A DNA stretch of 64,000 bases from Paenibacillus sp. 37 (GCF_008386395.1 NZ_CP043761.1:5952001-6016000), one strand, 5' to 3'. Positions 8,968 through 16,713 are shown, numbered from the stretch's first letter. Translations and numbers: made by a program. Notes: generated from the letters alone by a model not told the origin.

Positions 8968-10133
8968 TCATCCCCCGCCCCTTTATCCAAAGTAATCCAG
9001 ACCAGACATTTATCATCATCCCGCTCCTGGGGAATTTCGTCGTCAAAAAACATCGCCTGCATGGCAGCTTCATTCCACTGATGTGAGCCGGTCAGTTTTT
9101 CGATCAGGAATTCATGTTGTTCTTCCTGCCCGCCCTGAACAGCTTCCAGTAATCCATCCGTATAAAGTGCAATATGCCCGTCACCCTCGTAATGGATCGT
9201 TTGTGGTTCAATATCCATCTTGTCAAATAAACCAACAGGACAGCAAACACTGTCAAATGTGGTGACACTGCCATCGTTTCGGAAAAATAAAGCAGGTGGA
9301 TGCCCTGCATTAACATAATCAATACGTTTCATCCGTGTATCAACGACCAGATAAATTGCCGTGAAATAATACTGCACCAATTGTTTTTCCAGATGGAGCT
9401 GGTTAAAACGACGGTTCAACTCCTGAATAACCTTCTCTGGATCCACATAAGTGGTAACCGTATCTTTCAACACAGAAGCGATAAACATCGTAAACAGGGA
9501 TGAAGATATCCCGTGTCCCATCATGTCAAGCAGCAGCACTCCGTAACGGCCTTCCCCAAGGGGGTACCAAGAATAGAGATCACCGGCAAGCTCAAAGGAT
9601 GGTTTATAGATGGCATGCACTTGGAACAGCGGGTCCCTAATTGCCGGACTTAAAACCGCATTTTGGACCATCGCTGCTAACTTGAGCTCATCCTGAATAC
9701 GTTGATCGCGCTCTTTGTGCCAATCCTTCTCCTGTTTCAAACGAAGTGCGAGTCGAATTCTGGCCATCAGTTCGACTTTATTAATCGGTTTGGTCACATA
9801 GTCAGATGCACCTGCATCCAATGCTTCGGCAAGTTTCTTAGAATCTCCGATGGCAGTCACCATAATAATCGGTATATCCTTCAGATTCTCAAATTTCTGC
9901 ACAATACTGCAGGCTTCGATACCGTCCATCTCGGGCATCATCATATCTAGCAAAATTAGATCAATATCCGACGGTCTTGGACGAACTTCGTTGCTTTCCT
10001 CCCCAATTCCCAACACTTCAAACATTTCCATGGCGGAACTCGCCGTTACAATGTCACGATAGTTCTCTTTTTTCAGAATTTCTCGAATGATAATGACATT
10101 CGTCGGATTGTCGTCAACAATAAGTATTCTCAT
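8964..10133 (-). CDS. Response regulator with PP2C phosphatase domain (RsbY/RsbU-type RsbV phosphatase)
   Basis: 389 residues. The N-terminal receiver (1-130) has the acidic pair in IVDD, phosphoacceptor in LILLDMMMPEMDG and lysine in VTKPI. A linker helix follows, then a SpoIIE/RsbU-type PP2C domain (about 170-385) with metal-binding motifs LAGDLYSW, LLDMMGHGISSSL, YTDGLLEA and DDDKCLVW. This class dephosphorylates STAS antagonists, here most likely RsbV-phosphate, once the receiver is phosphorylated. It is the first gene of the signalling cluster and is translationally coupled to the hybrid kinase. GGAGAT precedes the ATG. I saw no sigma-B-type promoter in front of it, so this part may be expressed from a housekeeping promoter. 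Confidence 0.9.
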   Translation of the reverse strand: MRILIVDDNPTNVIIIREILKKENYRDIVTASSAMEMFEVLGIGEESNEVRPRPSDIDLILLDMMMPEMDGIEACSIVQKFENLKDIPIIMVTAIGDSKKLAEALDAGASDYVTKPINKVELMARIRLALRLKQEKDWHKERDQRIQDELKLAAMVQNAVLSPAIRDPLFQVHAIYKPSFELAGDLYSWYPLGEGRYGVLLLDMMGHGISSSLFTMFIASVLKDTVTTYVDPEKVIQELNRRFNQLHLEKQLVQYYFTAIYLVVDTRMKRIDYVNAGHPPALFFRNDGSVTTFDSVCCPVGLFDKMDIEPQTIHYEGDGHIALYTDGLLEAVQGGQEEQHEFLIEKLTGSHQWNEAAMQAMFFDDEIPQERDDDKCLVWITLDKGAGDE

Positions 10134-10474
10134 TGATATCTCCTTATCTGTGGCGTCCGGGTTTGTCGATTCTTATTAAGTAAAAACGAACGTTAATTAT
10201 ACAAATTTTTCATACAAAACGGCAGTAGACATAATAATTCCTAGTATAACTATAATCGTAAAATCAAAAAAACTCTATCAGTAAATGGCACCATCACGGG
10301 TAATGTTCACCGCTTTTCGCCCTGTTTTTGCAGCGTCCTGATCCCGCTTCCAAACTTGCAAAAACATAGATAAGGAATGGGGCTTTCCCCATTCCTTATC
10401 TATGTTTTTGATTAAGCATTTTACATAAATGATTCAGAAGCTTGTCCATGTTCAGCAAACTTCAACTTATCGGG
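10134..10474. other. Intergenic region upstream of the RsbY-like gene
   Basis: 340 bases without a gene. It holds an AT-rich stretch with several TATA-like boxes (10190-10265) that probably contains the promoter of the kinase cluster, though I cannot name one clear -35/-10 pair. A very strong hairpin terminator lies at 10359-10410. The rest shows nothing recognisable. Confidence 0.5.
10359..10410. terminator. Strong 24-bp perfect hairpin terminator
   Basis: A 24-base perfect inverted repeat (arms 10359-10382 and 10387-10410) with a four-base loop. The outer part is A-run/T-run, so it could work on both strands. It serves the minus-strand YflT-like gene ending at 10475. Confidence 0.85.
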
Positions 10475-10819
10475 TTAATCTTTCTTTTTAGCAATAACGA
10501 GCACTTTACCTTTGTCGAGTTCACTCTCGTAGAAGTCCGCTTCGGCTTCGGTAAAGCCCATCGAAACAATTTTGGCCCGGAGTTCATCACCACGTGAGCG
10601 GAACAGATTCGCCAAGGAATCAAATACGCCTTCTTCCTTAATGCCAATTTCTTTGGCATCTGCTGTATCTGCAATTCGATCTGTACGATCCTTCTCATGG
10701 GCGAGAACAAAGATTTGATCAGCAAGGTATCCGGTAATCTGCAATTCTTTCACCGCTTCTACCGCCTGGACTCCGTTTTCTACCACTTTTGCATAAGCTT
10801 GCTCATTGGTTGAATTCAT
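10475..10819 (-). CDS. YflT/GS17M-like general stress protein
   Basis: 114 residues from the ATG at 10819 (AGGAGAG eight bases upstream; a GTG at 10828 is less likely). The start QAYAKVVENGVQAVEAVKELQITGY, the AHEKDRTDRIADT motif and the FTEAEADFYESELDKGKVLVIAKK end match the YflT family (general stress protein 17M). This is a small soluble protein of unknown biochemical role that is sigma-B dependent in Bacillus. A sigma-B-type promoter lies directly in front, and the sigB cluster is next door, so membership in the stress regulon is well supported. Confidence 0.8.
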   Translation of the reverse strand: MNSTNEQAYAKVVENGVQAVEAVKELQITGYLADQIFVLAHEKDRTDRIADTADAKEIGIKEEGVFDSLANLFRSRGDELRAKIVSMGFTEAEADFYESELDKGKVLVIAKKKD

Positions 10820-10868
10820 CGTTTCCACTCTCCTCTGATTTAATCTTCTGTATCGAGCTACTTAATAT

Positions 10869-10894
10869 ATAACCATACTATATGGGGTTGAAAC
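10869..10894 (-). promoter_or_regulatory. Sigma-B-type promoter of the YflT-like gene
   Basis: Minus strand: GTTTCA, 14 bases, GGTTAT. Same motif as in front of rsbV. The -10 is about 50 bases before the chosen ATG. Confidence 0.7.
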
Positions 10895-10913
10895 GATTCG
10901 GTAATAACCAATC

Positions 10914-11447
10914 CTAGGAAACTGTGTCATCAAAAAGATCAATGCCTTCAATCTGCTGAGAGCCTGACTTCATATATACTTTCAGAGCCTGGTCTCCACG
11001 CAGAAACACTTCTCCGTCCTCTGCCACATAATAAGGTTTCCCGAGAGCGTGATGGATCGCTTCAATATTCATCTCAATTCTCTTTCCGTTTAACATGATG
11101 TGATTCTCAGATGCATCGATATGCACATATTGAATGACATCCGTATCTTCACACAAACCAACCTTTACATCATGAAAGTGATATTCAGGACACCCCAGAT
11201 AAGGATCTTCCTGCTTATGCCCCGGCTGGCCCTTCTTGGCCAACAAATCATCCATGGTGTCATCCAGAGAAATGCCATTCAGAGTCCGAAAATGCTGGAA
11301 AGTCTCGGATCGATCAACAGCCAGAGTTACCTCTGACGCCTTCTCTTCCATTGCCGTCCATTGCATATCGTGAGCAGCGGGTACCGCTGCCGGTTGAACG
11401 GAAAAGGGAGAAATTACGCTAAACATCACAAGCAGTAGTTTCATCAT
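10914..11447 (-). CDS. Secreted protein of unknown function
   Basis: About 177 residues from the ATG at 11447 (AAGGG upstream); a GTG at 11456 is in frame. It starts with an N-terminal signal peptide (MMKLLLVMFSVISPFSVQPAAVPA), then a domain with TLNGISLDDTMDDLLAKKGQPG, a cysteine pair in LGCPEYHF and VGLCED, and a repeated helix-strand pattern ending LGKPYYVAEDGEVFL. The two similar halves (GISLDDTMDDLLAKKGQP and MNIEAIHHALGKP) suggest a duplicated BamE-like or DUF4309-like fold, but I do not recognise the family. It follows the DUF948 gene by 67 bases and may share its stress promoter. Confidence 0.65.
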   Translation of the reverse strand: MMKLLLVMFSVISPFSVQPAAVPAAHDMQWTAMEEKASEVTLAVDRSETFQHFRTLNGISLDDTMDDLLAKKGQPGHKQEDPYLGCPEYHFHDVKVGLCEDTDVIQYVHIDASENHIMLNGKRIEMNIEAIHHALGKPYYVAEDGEVFLRGDQALKVYMKSGSQQIEGIDLFDDTVS

Positions 11448-11514
11448 GATTCTCACCCTTTCATCAGGTTCATCACCGCTCTGAAGGCTTCTTTATGGTT
11501 ACAAAGCGGTCATG

Positions 11515-12024
11515 TTACTTGCGCATCCGTTGCCATACATTCGCTGCAACATCAATATACTTCATCCAGTTTTTCCCGCCCTTAGCTTCACCATTATATG
11601 TAGCTTCATAGGATTGCAGGGTACGGTCCGTTGATGTAGCAGGCGGTGCGGTTACATGAACCGCTTCAGCATGTTTGGTCTGTTCAGCGTTGTTACGTTT
11701 GGTCTGAAATTTCGCCATCAGCGTTGTGGAGACTTGTTTGGCTGCTGCCGTCACTTCATTCAACACTTCACCCAGATTCTCAACAGATTCCATAACAGGA
11801 TCAATTTTTTTCATTTTGTGCTGTACATCCACCGTAATATCATTGGCATGTCTTACCGTCTGCTTCACTTCATAACTAAGTTCATCAATGGTTTTCTGTA
11901 CCTCCTGCAATGTTTGTGAGACATTGTCCAAAGAACCCTGAGCGGATTTCAAGGTACGAATTAAAAAGAAAACCAGTACTGCAAATGCCACTGCAATCAG
12001 GGCCACGCTAATTTGATAGATCAT
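11515..12024 (-). CDS. DUF948 membrane-anchored coiled-coil protein (YtxG-like)
   Basis: 169 residues. One N-terminal membrane helix (about 5-25, VALIAVAFAVLVFFLI) is followed by a long amphipathic helix pattern (LDNVSQTLQEVQKTIDELS, then HKMKKIDPVMESVENLGEVL) and a low-complexity Ala/Thr tail. DUF948 proteins such as YtxG of B. subtilis are sigma-B controlled. Here a very good sigma-B-type promoter sits 48-73 bases upstream. Biochemical function is unknown; a bacterial methyl-accepting-like stress or envelope role has been guessed for the family. The end of the gene has the basic patch VWQRMRK. Confidence 0.78.
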   Translation of the reverse strand: MIYQISVALIAVAFAVLVFFLIRTLKSAQGSLDNVSQTLQEVQKTIDELSYEVKQTVRHANDITVDVQHKMKKIDPVMESVENLGEVLNEVTAAAKQVSTTLMAKFQTKRNNAEQTKHAEAVHVTAPPATSTDRTLQSYEATYNGEAKGGKNWMKYIDVAANVWQRMRK

Positions 12025-12071
12025 AGAAGAACCTCTCTTTCCATATGTGCATCAGTTTGTTATTGCTATAG

Positions 12072-12097
12072 TTACCCGGCGATTTCCCGGACGAAAC
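12072..12097 (-). promoter_or_regulatory. Sigma-B-type promoter of the DUF948 gene
   Basis: Minus strand: GTTTCG, 14 bases, GGGTAA. Closest of the set to the Bacillus -10 consensus. It is back to back with a plus-strand copy at 12147-12172. Confidence 0.75.
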
Positions 12098-12146
12098 AAT
12101 ATTATATATCCCTTCATATATGCCTTCGCTTGGAAAAAAAACCAAT

Positions 12147-12172
12147 GTTTCAAGTGGTTAGCACTCGGTTAA
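12147..12172 (+). promoter_or_regulatory. Sigma-B-type promoter of the DUF1328 gene
   Basis: Plus strand: GTTTCA, 14 bases, GGTTAA. The -10 is about 73 bases before the ATG at 12245. Divergent from the promoter at 12072-12097. Confidence 0.7.
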
Positions 12173-12244
12173 AGTTAGACTACACAAGGCGGTGAGGTGA
12201 ACACAACTCACTGCACAATCAATTATACGAAAGGATGAAACCTT

Positions 12245-12409
12245 ATGTTGAAATGGTCTGTATTATTTCTAATTATTGCTCTGGTAGCAGGTATTTTTGG
12301 ATTCTTCGGTATTGTTGAAGCAGCTGCTTCAATCGCGAAAGTACTCTTCTTCATCTTTGTTGTACTGTTCGTAATCTCCCTGATTACGGGGCGCAGCCGA
12401 ATGCGATAA
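12245..12409 (+). CDS. Small DUF1328-family membrane protein
   Basis: 54 residues, almost entirely hydrophobic: two membrane helices (about 5-25 and 31-49) separated by the conserved IVEAAASIAK hinge and ending in the basic tail GRSRMR. The pattern of FGFFGI, EAAASIAKVLF and a short basic end is typical of DUF1328/YtjA-type proteins, which are often stress induced. AAAGGATG lies eight bases before the ATG. The upstream sigma-B-type promoter supports a stress role; molecular function is unknown. Confidence 0.8.
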   Translation: MLKWSVLFLIIALVAGIFGFFGIVEAAASIAKVLFFIFVVLFVISLITGRSRMR

Positions 12410-12451
12410 CCTCAGGCTCTGATATGACTGAGTGTTACTAAACGAATACAT

Positions 12452-12490
12452 ACAAAAGCCGATCGTGCTACCAAGCCGATTGGCTTTTGT
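12452..12490 (+). terminator. Intrinsic terminator after the DUF1328 gene
   Basis: Imperfect inverted repeat of about 13 bases (ACAAAAGCCGATC against GATTGGCTTTTGT, one G-T wobble). The plus-strand right arm ends in TTTTGT. Confidence 0.6.
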
Positions 12491-12672
12491 GCGTTCAGGC
12501 ATAGGTCAACTTTTCTATATTATGTATTGCACTCCCTTCTGCTTTATTCCAATTCGCCCTCGTATGAATCCCAAAAAATCAGGACCTTTTTGAGATAGCC
12601 AACCCGGTTTTATCCCACCGAAGTATGATATTTACAGGCTTGCTATATACCCACATATGAGCCAGTTGACAC

Positions 12673-12701
12673 TGGAGAATGCAAGAAAATATTGTTATAA
12701 T
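12673..12701 (+). promoter_or_regulatory. Extended -10 promoter for the SH3-like protein gene
   Basis: TGTTATAAT (extended -10 with perfect TATAAT at 12696-12701) preceded by a weak -35 (TGGAGA, 17 bases upstream). The ATG is 80 bases downstream. Confidence 0.6.
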
Positions 12702-12780
12702 TTGTGATTCATAAGGGTGCTTGCTTGGTTACTTGTAATCAGGACAACATTTTACATACCTACCGAGGAGGAAAAACAAA

Positions 12781-13299
12781 ATGAAAAAAATCGTGAGTTT
12801 TGCCGCTGCTTTAACGTTGATGGGTTCAATGGCTGCCGCTGCAGGTGCTGAGGAAGCGGTTACTGGAACGGTAACTCCGGAAACAGGAACTGAGACTACA
12901 ACAACGCCAACGACCACTACAACTCCAGCTGTTGAAGTGAACAAACCTGCTGTAGAAACAGTAGAAGGTACTGCTGAGACTGTAACAGGCACAACAACAG
13001 ACACTACAGGTGCAGAAGGTACTTCAACTACAACTGAAACGCCAGCTACGACTACAGATGACAAAATGTTTGAAGAGCCACTCGTAAAACCAGGCGATGA
13101 AGTCCTGGCACCAACGATGTTGCTGAACCTTCTGGAGCGCACTTGGTTCTATGATGCACCTAACGGTAAACCAATCGGTGCATTAGGTTCCCAAGTCATC
13201 GATACAACAGGTGAAGTGGTTGATGGATTCGATGGCGGCGAGTGGGTACAAGTATACACTTGGAAAGGCAAAGCGTGGATCCACGTTGCCATTCAGTAA
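12781..13299 (+). CDS. Secreted Thr-rich protein with C-terminal SH3-like domain
   Basis: 172 residues. A signal peptide (KKIVSFAAALTLMGSMAAAAGA) is followed by about 75 residues of low-complexity Thr/Glu/Val sequence (TTTTPTTTTTPAVEV and similar). A compact C-terminal domain of about 65 residues (LNLLERTWFYDAPNGKPIGAL ... GGEWVQVYTWKGKAWIHV) reads like a bacterial SH3 module. GAGGAGG is the ribosome site. The layout suggests an exported protein with a flexible stalk and a wall- or protein-binding head. No ligand can be named. Convergent with the CDF transporter gene. Confidence 0.7.
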   Translation: MKKIVSFAAALTLMGSMAAAAGAEEAVTGTVTPETGTETTTTPTTTTTPAVEVNKPAVETVEGTAETVTGTTTDTTGAEGTSTTTETPATTTDDKMFEEPLVKPGDEVLAPTMLLNLLERTWFYDAPNGKPIGALGSQVIDTTGEVVDGFDGGEWVQVYTWKGKAWIHVAIQ

Positions 13300-13326
13300 C
13301 ATCGTATAATCGTTCTAATGATAAGT

Positions 13327-13363
13327 AAAGAGGACAGCACGCACAATCGCGGCTGTCCTCTTT
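13327..13363. terminator. Bidirectional terminator between convergent genes
   Basis: AAAGAGGACAGC and GCTGTCCTCTTT form a 12-base stem followed by T's on the plus strand and by T's on the minus strand. It lies between the SH3-like gene and the CDF gene. Confidence 0.8.
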
Positions 13364-13390
13364 TGATTTTCCAAGATGTTCACTCCCTGT

Positions 13391-14290
13391 TCAAGGGTTC
13401 CTTGTGACTTCTTCCGTCTTTGGTTCCACATGTACATGTACATGCATGATGTTATGCGATCGCTTCAACCGCTCTTCAACACGGTCACAGATCTGATGGC
13501 CTTCAATCAAGCTTAGGCCTCCGTCCACTTCAATGACTACATCCACAAGTACATGACTGCCATGCACACGTGCCTTCACATCCTTGATCATCTCAACACC
13601 GGGAACGCGTGCTACCGAGGATCTGAGATCCGTCAGTTCCTTCTGGTCAAATCCATCGGTAAGACGATGTGTAGAATCCCGGAAAATCTCCCAAGCCGTT
13701 TTGCAGATCAACAGACCTACAGCAATGGCAGCTACTTTATCCAGCCATGGAAGTCCGAACTGCGCACCTATAATTCCAATTGCAGCGCCTATGCTGACCC
13801 AGGCATCCGAACGATTATCTTTCGCCGCAGCCATCAGAGCCTGACTATTAATTTGTTTAGCCAGACGGTGATTGTAACGATACACGCCTAACATCACCAC
13901 AGCACAGACTACAGCCACCGCTGCCGCCCACAGGTTTGGAGCAACAAAGGCTCCTTCATACCAGGAGCGAACGGCTTCAACCAATACTTGCAGCCCAACC
14001 ATAGCCATAATAAATGAAGCCACCAAGGCAGCAACAGTCTCCGCTCTGAAATGACCATAGGCATGATCCGAATCAGGTGGTTTCTGGGAGATCCGAAGCC
14101 CGATCAATACAGCAACGGATGCCACAATATCCGTAAGGTTATTAAAACCATCGGCCAACAAGGCGCTGGAAGCAAATAAATAACCACAGATCAGCTTAAA
14201 GGCGGACAAGACGAGATAGGCTGCGATACTAACCCAAGCCCCTCGCTCCCCTTTTCGAATTTCTTCATAAGCGTTCAAACCGGGCGACAC
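13391..14290 (-). CDS. Cation diffusion facilitator, probable Mn2+ exporter
   Basis: 299 residues, six predicted membrane helices and a C-terminal cytoplasmic domain (about 210-290) ending in the His-rich strand HNIMHVHVHVEP. Motifs: FNNLTD in helix 2 (NxxxD), HAYGHFRAE after it, and DNRSD in helix 5 (DxxxD). Zinc-type CDFs carry HxxxD in helix 5; the NxxxD/DxxxD pair is the signature of manganese CDFs such as MntE and MneP/MneS. It would export Mn2+ by proton antiport in the cytoplasmic membrane. The start is uncertain: GTG at 14290 is listed, and a TTG twelve bases downstream is as plausible. It is monocistronic. Confidence 0.82.
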   Translation of the reverse strand: MSPGLNAYEEIRKGERGAWVSIAAYLVLSAFKLICGYLFASSALLADGFNNLTDIVASVAVLIGLRISQKPPDSDHAYGHFRAETVAALVASFIMAMVGLQVLVEAVRSWYEGAFVAPNLWAAAVAVVCAVVMLGVYRYNHRLAKQINSQALMAAAKDNRSDAWVSIGAAIGIIGAQFGLPWLDKVAAIAVGLLICKTAWEIFRDSTHRLTDGFDQKELTDLRSSVARVPGVEMIKDVKARVHGSHVLVDVVIEVDGGLSLIEGHQICDRVEERLKRSHNIMHVHVHVEPKTEEVTRNP

Positions 14291-14353
14291 CCCTTTTAAC
14301 GTTTCGTATTACGGTTTTTTCATGTTAACAAATGTGGAGCGTGTGGGTCTACA

Positions 14354-14422
14354 GAAACAGTGTTGCCAGGCTCCATTGCTGTAGGCAAGCCGAAACAAAG
14401 TTGCCAGACGGCAGGGCTGTAG
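14354..14422. repeat. Two-copy tandem repeat, period 38 bp
   Basis: The pattern GAAACA-N2-GTTGCCAG-N8-GCTGTAG occurs at 14354 and again at 14392, exactly 38 bases later, with the spacers not conserved. It lies between two divergent genes. Confidence 0.6.
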
Positions 14423-14485
14423 TTAATGAGAAAAAATGTTGGCCTGGGTAAAACCAAAGGTTTTGAGCATTTTATCAGGTTGCCC

Positions 14486-14514
14486 TTGTAGGGCTTTTGT
14501 AAAACGTATAAAAT
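14486..14514 (+). promoter_or_regulatory. Sigma-A-like promoter for the 62-residue protein
   Basis: TTGTAG, 17 bases, TAAAAT. It is followed by a short leader with a CCGTCC/GGACGG hairpin (14524-14540) before the ribosome site. Confidence 0.55.
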
Positions 14515-14569
14515 AGGTACATCCCGTCCAATCTGGACGGCTCACTGTAAGACCGGGAGGGAAATAACG

Positions 14570-14758
14570 ATGAGCGAAAATAACGAACCGAAAAAGGTCA
14601 GTTTGCAGGATGCTATACGCCAAAAGCTGGCGCAAAAGAAAGAACAAGCAAATTCTGGTAACCAATCCAGCGCCTACTTTGAAGGCGGACCTAAAGCGAT
14701 GAAGAGTCAAAACAACAAGAAGCCTAACAACCAGCGTCGCCGTACTGGTGGATCTTAG
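14570..14758 (+). CDS. Small basic, disordered protein of unknown function
   Basis: 62 residues, very hydrophilic, rich in Lys, Gln, Asn and ending in a basic NNQRRRTGGS tail. No membrane segment or known motif. GGGAGG precedes the ATG with good spacing. A promoter and a strong terminator bracket the frame, so it looks like a real monocistronic gene. Its composition suggests nucleic-acid or ribosome contact, but that is only a guess. Confidence 0.7.
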   Translation: MSENNEPKKVSLQDAIRQKLAQKKEQANSGNQSSAYFEGGPKAMKSQNNKKPNNQRRRTGGS

Positions 14759-14793
14759 GTCTTAAAGCCGCAGAGAAACCCATTGAATTACAA

Positions 14794-14834
14794 AAAGAAC
14801 CGCAAGCCCTCTTTACAGAGGCTTGCGGTTCTTT
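14794..14834. terminator. Bidirectional terminator between small gene and ykpA
   Basis: AAAGAACCGCAAGCC pairs perfectly with GGCTTGCGGTTCTTT (15 bases, loop of 11), between convergent genes. Confidence 0.85.
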
Positions 14835-14872
14835 GGTGTTCCTATAATAATGTGCTGCAGATGATGCTTAGT

Positions 14873-16498
14873 TTAAGCTTCTACCGGATACATTTTATTG
14901 CGCAGTTCCTTGATTTCATCACTTTCCAGATATTCGTCATAGCTCATTTGGCGATCAATGATGCCATTCGGCGTAATTTCGATAATCCGGTTAGCAATGG
15001 TTTGAATGAACTGATGGTCATGGGATGTGAACAGCATGGTGCCGTCAAAATCAATCATACCATTGTTCAGCGCTGTAATGGATTCGAGATCCAAGTGATT
15101 CGTAGGCTCATCCAGAATCAATGCGTTAGCACCAGTCTGCATCATTTTCGCCAGCATACAGCGAACTTTCTCGCCCCCGGAGAGTACGCTTGCCTTTTTC
15201 AAGGATTCCTCACCTGAGAACAACATACGTCCCAAGAATCCACGCAGATACGTTTCATCCTGATCTTTGGAATATTGACGGAGCCAATCCACAAGAGTCA
15301 TGTCTACACCGTCAAAATATTTGGAGTTGTCTTTCGGGAAATAAGCTTGAGTTGTAGTTACACCCCATGTATATTCGCCGCTATCCAATTCCGTTTCACC
15401 CATAAGAATATCAAACAAAAGTGACTTGGCATTTCCGTTCGGGCCAACAAATGCAATTTTATCCCCTTTGTTCACGACAAAGCTGATATCATTCAGCATG
15501 TTTACACCATCAATGGATTTGCTGATACGATCTACGGTCAACAATTGTTTACCGGCTTCACGCTCAGGTTTGAAGTTGATAAACGGATATTTACGGTTCG
15601 ATGGACGAAGGTCATCCAGCGTGATTTTATCGAGTTGTTTCTTCCGGGAAGTTGCCTGTTTCGATTTCGAGGCATTTGCAGAGAAACGTTGAATAAAGGC
15701 TTGAAGCTCTTTAATCTTCTCTTCTTTTTTCTTGTTAGCATCACGTTGCAACGCAAGTGCCAATTGGCTGGATTCATACCAGAAGTCATAGTTACCTACG
15801 TACAACTGGATTTTACCAAAGTCGATATCCGCAATGTGCGTACATACTTTGTTCAGGAAGTGACGGTCATGGGATACTACAATAACAGTACCTTCATAGT
15901 CCATCAAGAAGTTCTCAAGCCATTGAATGGATTCGAGATCCAAGTGGTTGGTAGGCTCATCGAGCAACAGGTTGTTTGGACGACCAAACAATGCTTGTGC
16001 AAGCAGGACACGAACTTTTTCATTACCACTTAGTTCATTCATTTTCTTATCGTGCATTTCACGGTCGATACCCAGACCGATCAAGAGTGCCGCTGCATCA
16101 GGCTCAGCATCCCAGCCATTCAACTCGGCAAATTCACCTTCAAGTTCACCCGCACGCAGGCCGTCTTCTTCTGTGAAGTCCGCTTTGGCATACAGCGTAT
16201 CTTTTTCTTTCATAATGGCATAGAGACGACTATGACCCATAATTACCGTTTCGAGAACCGGATACTCATCATATTCAAAGTGGTTTTGCTTCAAAACGGC
16301 CATACGTTCGCCCGGGGTGATGTGCACCTCTCCCGAGTTTGATTCAATTTCACCGGACAAAATTTTCAAGAATGTTGATTTACCGGCTCCATTGGCGCCG
16401 ATGAGGCCGTAACAGTTTCCTGGTGTGAATTTGATATTTACATCTTCAAAAAGTGCACGTTTTCCGTAGCGGAGCGTGATGCCGCTTGTACTGATCAT
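14873..16498 (-). CDS. ykpA: ABC-F family ATPase YkpA
   Basis: 541 residues from the ATG at 16498 (AAAGGA upstream; an in-frame ATG at 16510 sits right on the ribosome site). There are two nucleotide-binding domains and no membrane segment. NBD1 has a canonical Walker A (GANGAGKST), signature LSGNEKVR and Walker B LLLDEPTNHLDL. The P-site linker is rich in Lys (KKKEEKIKELQAFIQRFSAN, then KSKQATSRKKQLDK). NBD2 has the unusual Walker A GPNGNAKS, signature LSGGEKVR and Walker B LILDEPTNHLDL. Sequence runs such as FTPGNCYGLIGANGAGKS and TSHDHQFIQTIANRIIEITP closely match B. subtilis YkpA. ABC-F proteins act on the ribosome rather than as transporters. Monocistronic. Confidence 0.9.
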   Translation of the reverse strand: MISTSGITLRYGKRALFEDVNIKFTPGNCYGLIGANGAGKSTFLKILSGEIESNSGEVHITPGERMAVLKQNHFEYDEYPVLETVIMGHSRLYAIMKEKDTLYAKADFTEEDGLRAGELEGEFAELNGWDAEPDAAALLIGLGIDREMHDKKMNELSGNEKVRVLLAQALFGRPNNLLLDEPTNHLDLESIQWLENFLMDYEGTVIVVSHDRHFLNKVCTHIADIDFGKIQLYVGNYDFWYESSQLALALQRDANKKKEEKIKELQAFIQRFSANASKSKQATSRKKQLDKITLDDLRPSNRKYPFINFKPEREAGKQLLTVDRISKSIDGVNMLNDISFVVNKGDKIAFVGPNGNAKSLLFDILMGETELDSGEYTWGVTTTQAYFPKDNSKYFDGVDMTLVDWLRQYSKDQDETYLRGFLGRMLFSGEESLKKASVLSGGEKVRCMLAKMMQTGANALILDEPTNHLDLESITALNNGMIDFDGTMLFTSHDHQFIQTIANRIIEITPNGIIDRQMSYDEYLESDEIKELRNKMYPVEA

Positions 16499-16605
16499 TA
16501 AGCATACCATCCTTTATTGGTTAATCTGCATACTGCATGAATAGCAAGTTGCGTAAATCATGGATTCAATATCCCGATGCCTATTCTGGCACCATATTAT
16601 AACAC

Positions 16606-16640
16606 AAAAAAGCGGCAAATTCGAAAATTGGCCGCTTTTT
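16606..16640. terminator. Terminator of the MBL-fold hydrolase gene
   Basis: AAAAAGCGGC / GCCGCTTTTT, ten-base stem with a 14-base loop. T-run on both strands. Confidence 0.75.
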
Positions 16641-16713
16641 ACTTATTAAAGATTTGGTAAATGTACTGTTCATGCAGGCATATCCCTACATTAACATATT
16701 TAGCTCACTTTTG

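Larger units (their letters stand above)
12410..12780. other. Intergenic region upstream of the SH3-like protein gene
   Basis: 370 bases holding the terminator at 12452-12490 and the extended -10 promoter near 12696. The stretch 12540-12650 has short inverted segments, but I could not match it to a known riboswitch class. Confidence 0.5.

Noticed and set aside
10134..10260. Sigma-B-type promoter for the RsbY-like gene
   Set aside because: No GTTT-N13/15-GGKTAW arrangement found; only AT-rich sigma-A-like boxes.
12540..12660. Possible riboswitch (c-di-GMP-like fragments) before the SH3-like gene
   Set aside because: Only scattered short matches, no consistent helices or required core motifs.
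12729..13142. Val/Ser-rich minus-strand frame of 137 residues
   Set aside because: It is the complement of the Thr-rich linker of the SH3-like protein; low complexity explains the open frame.
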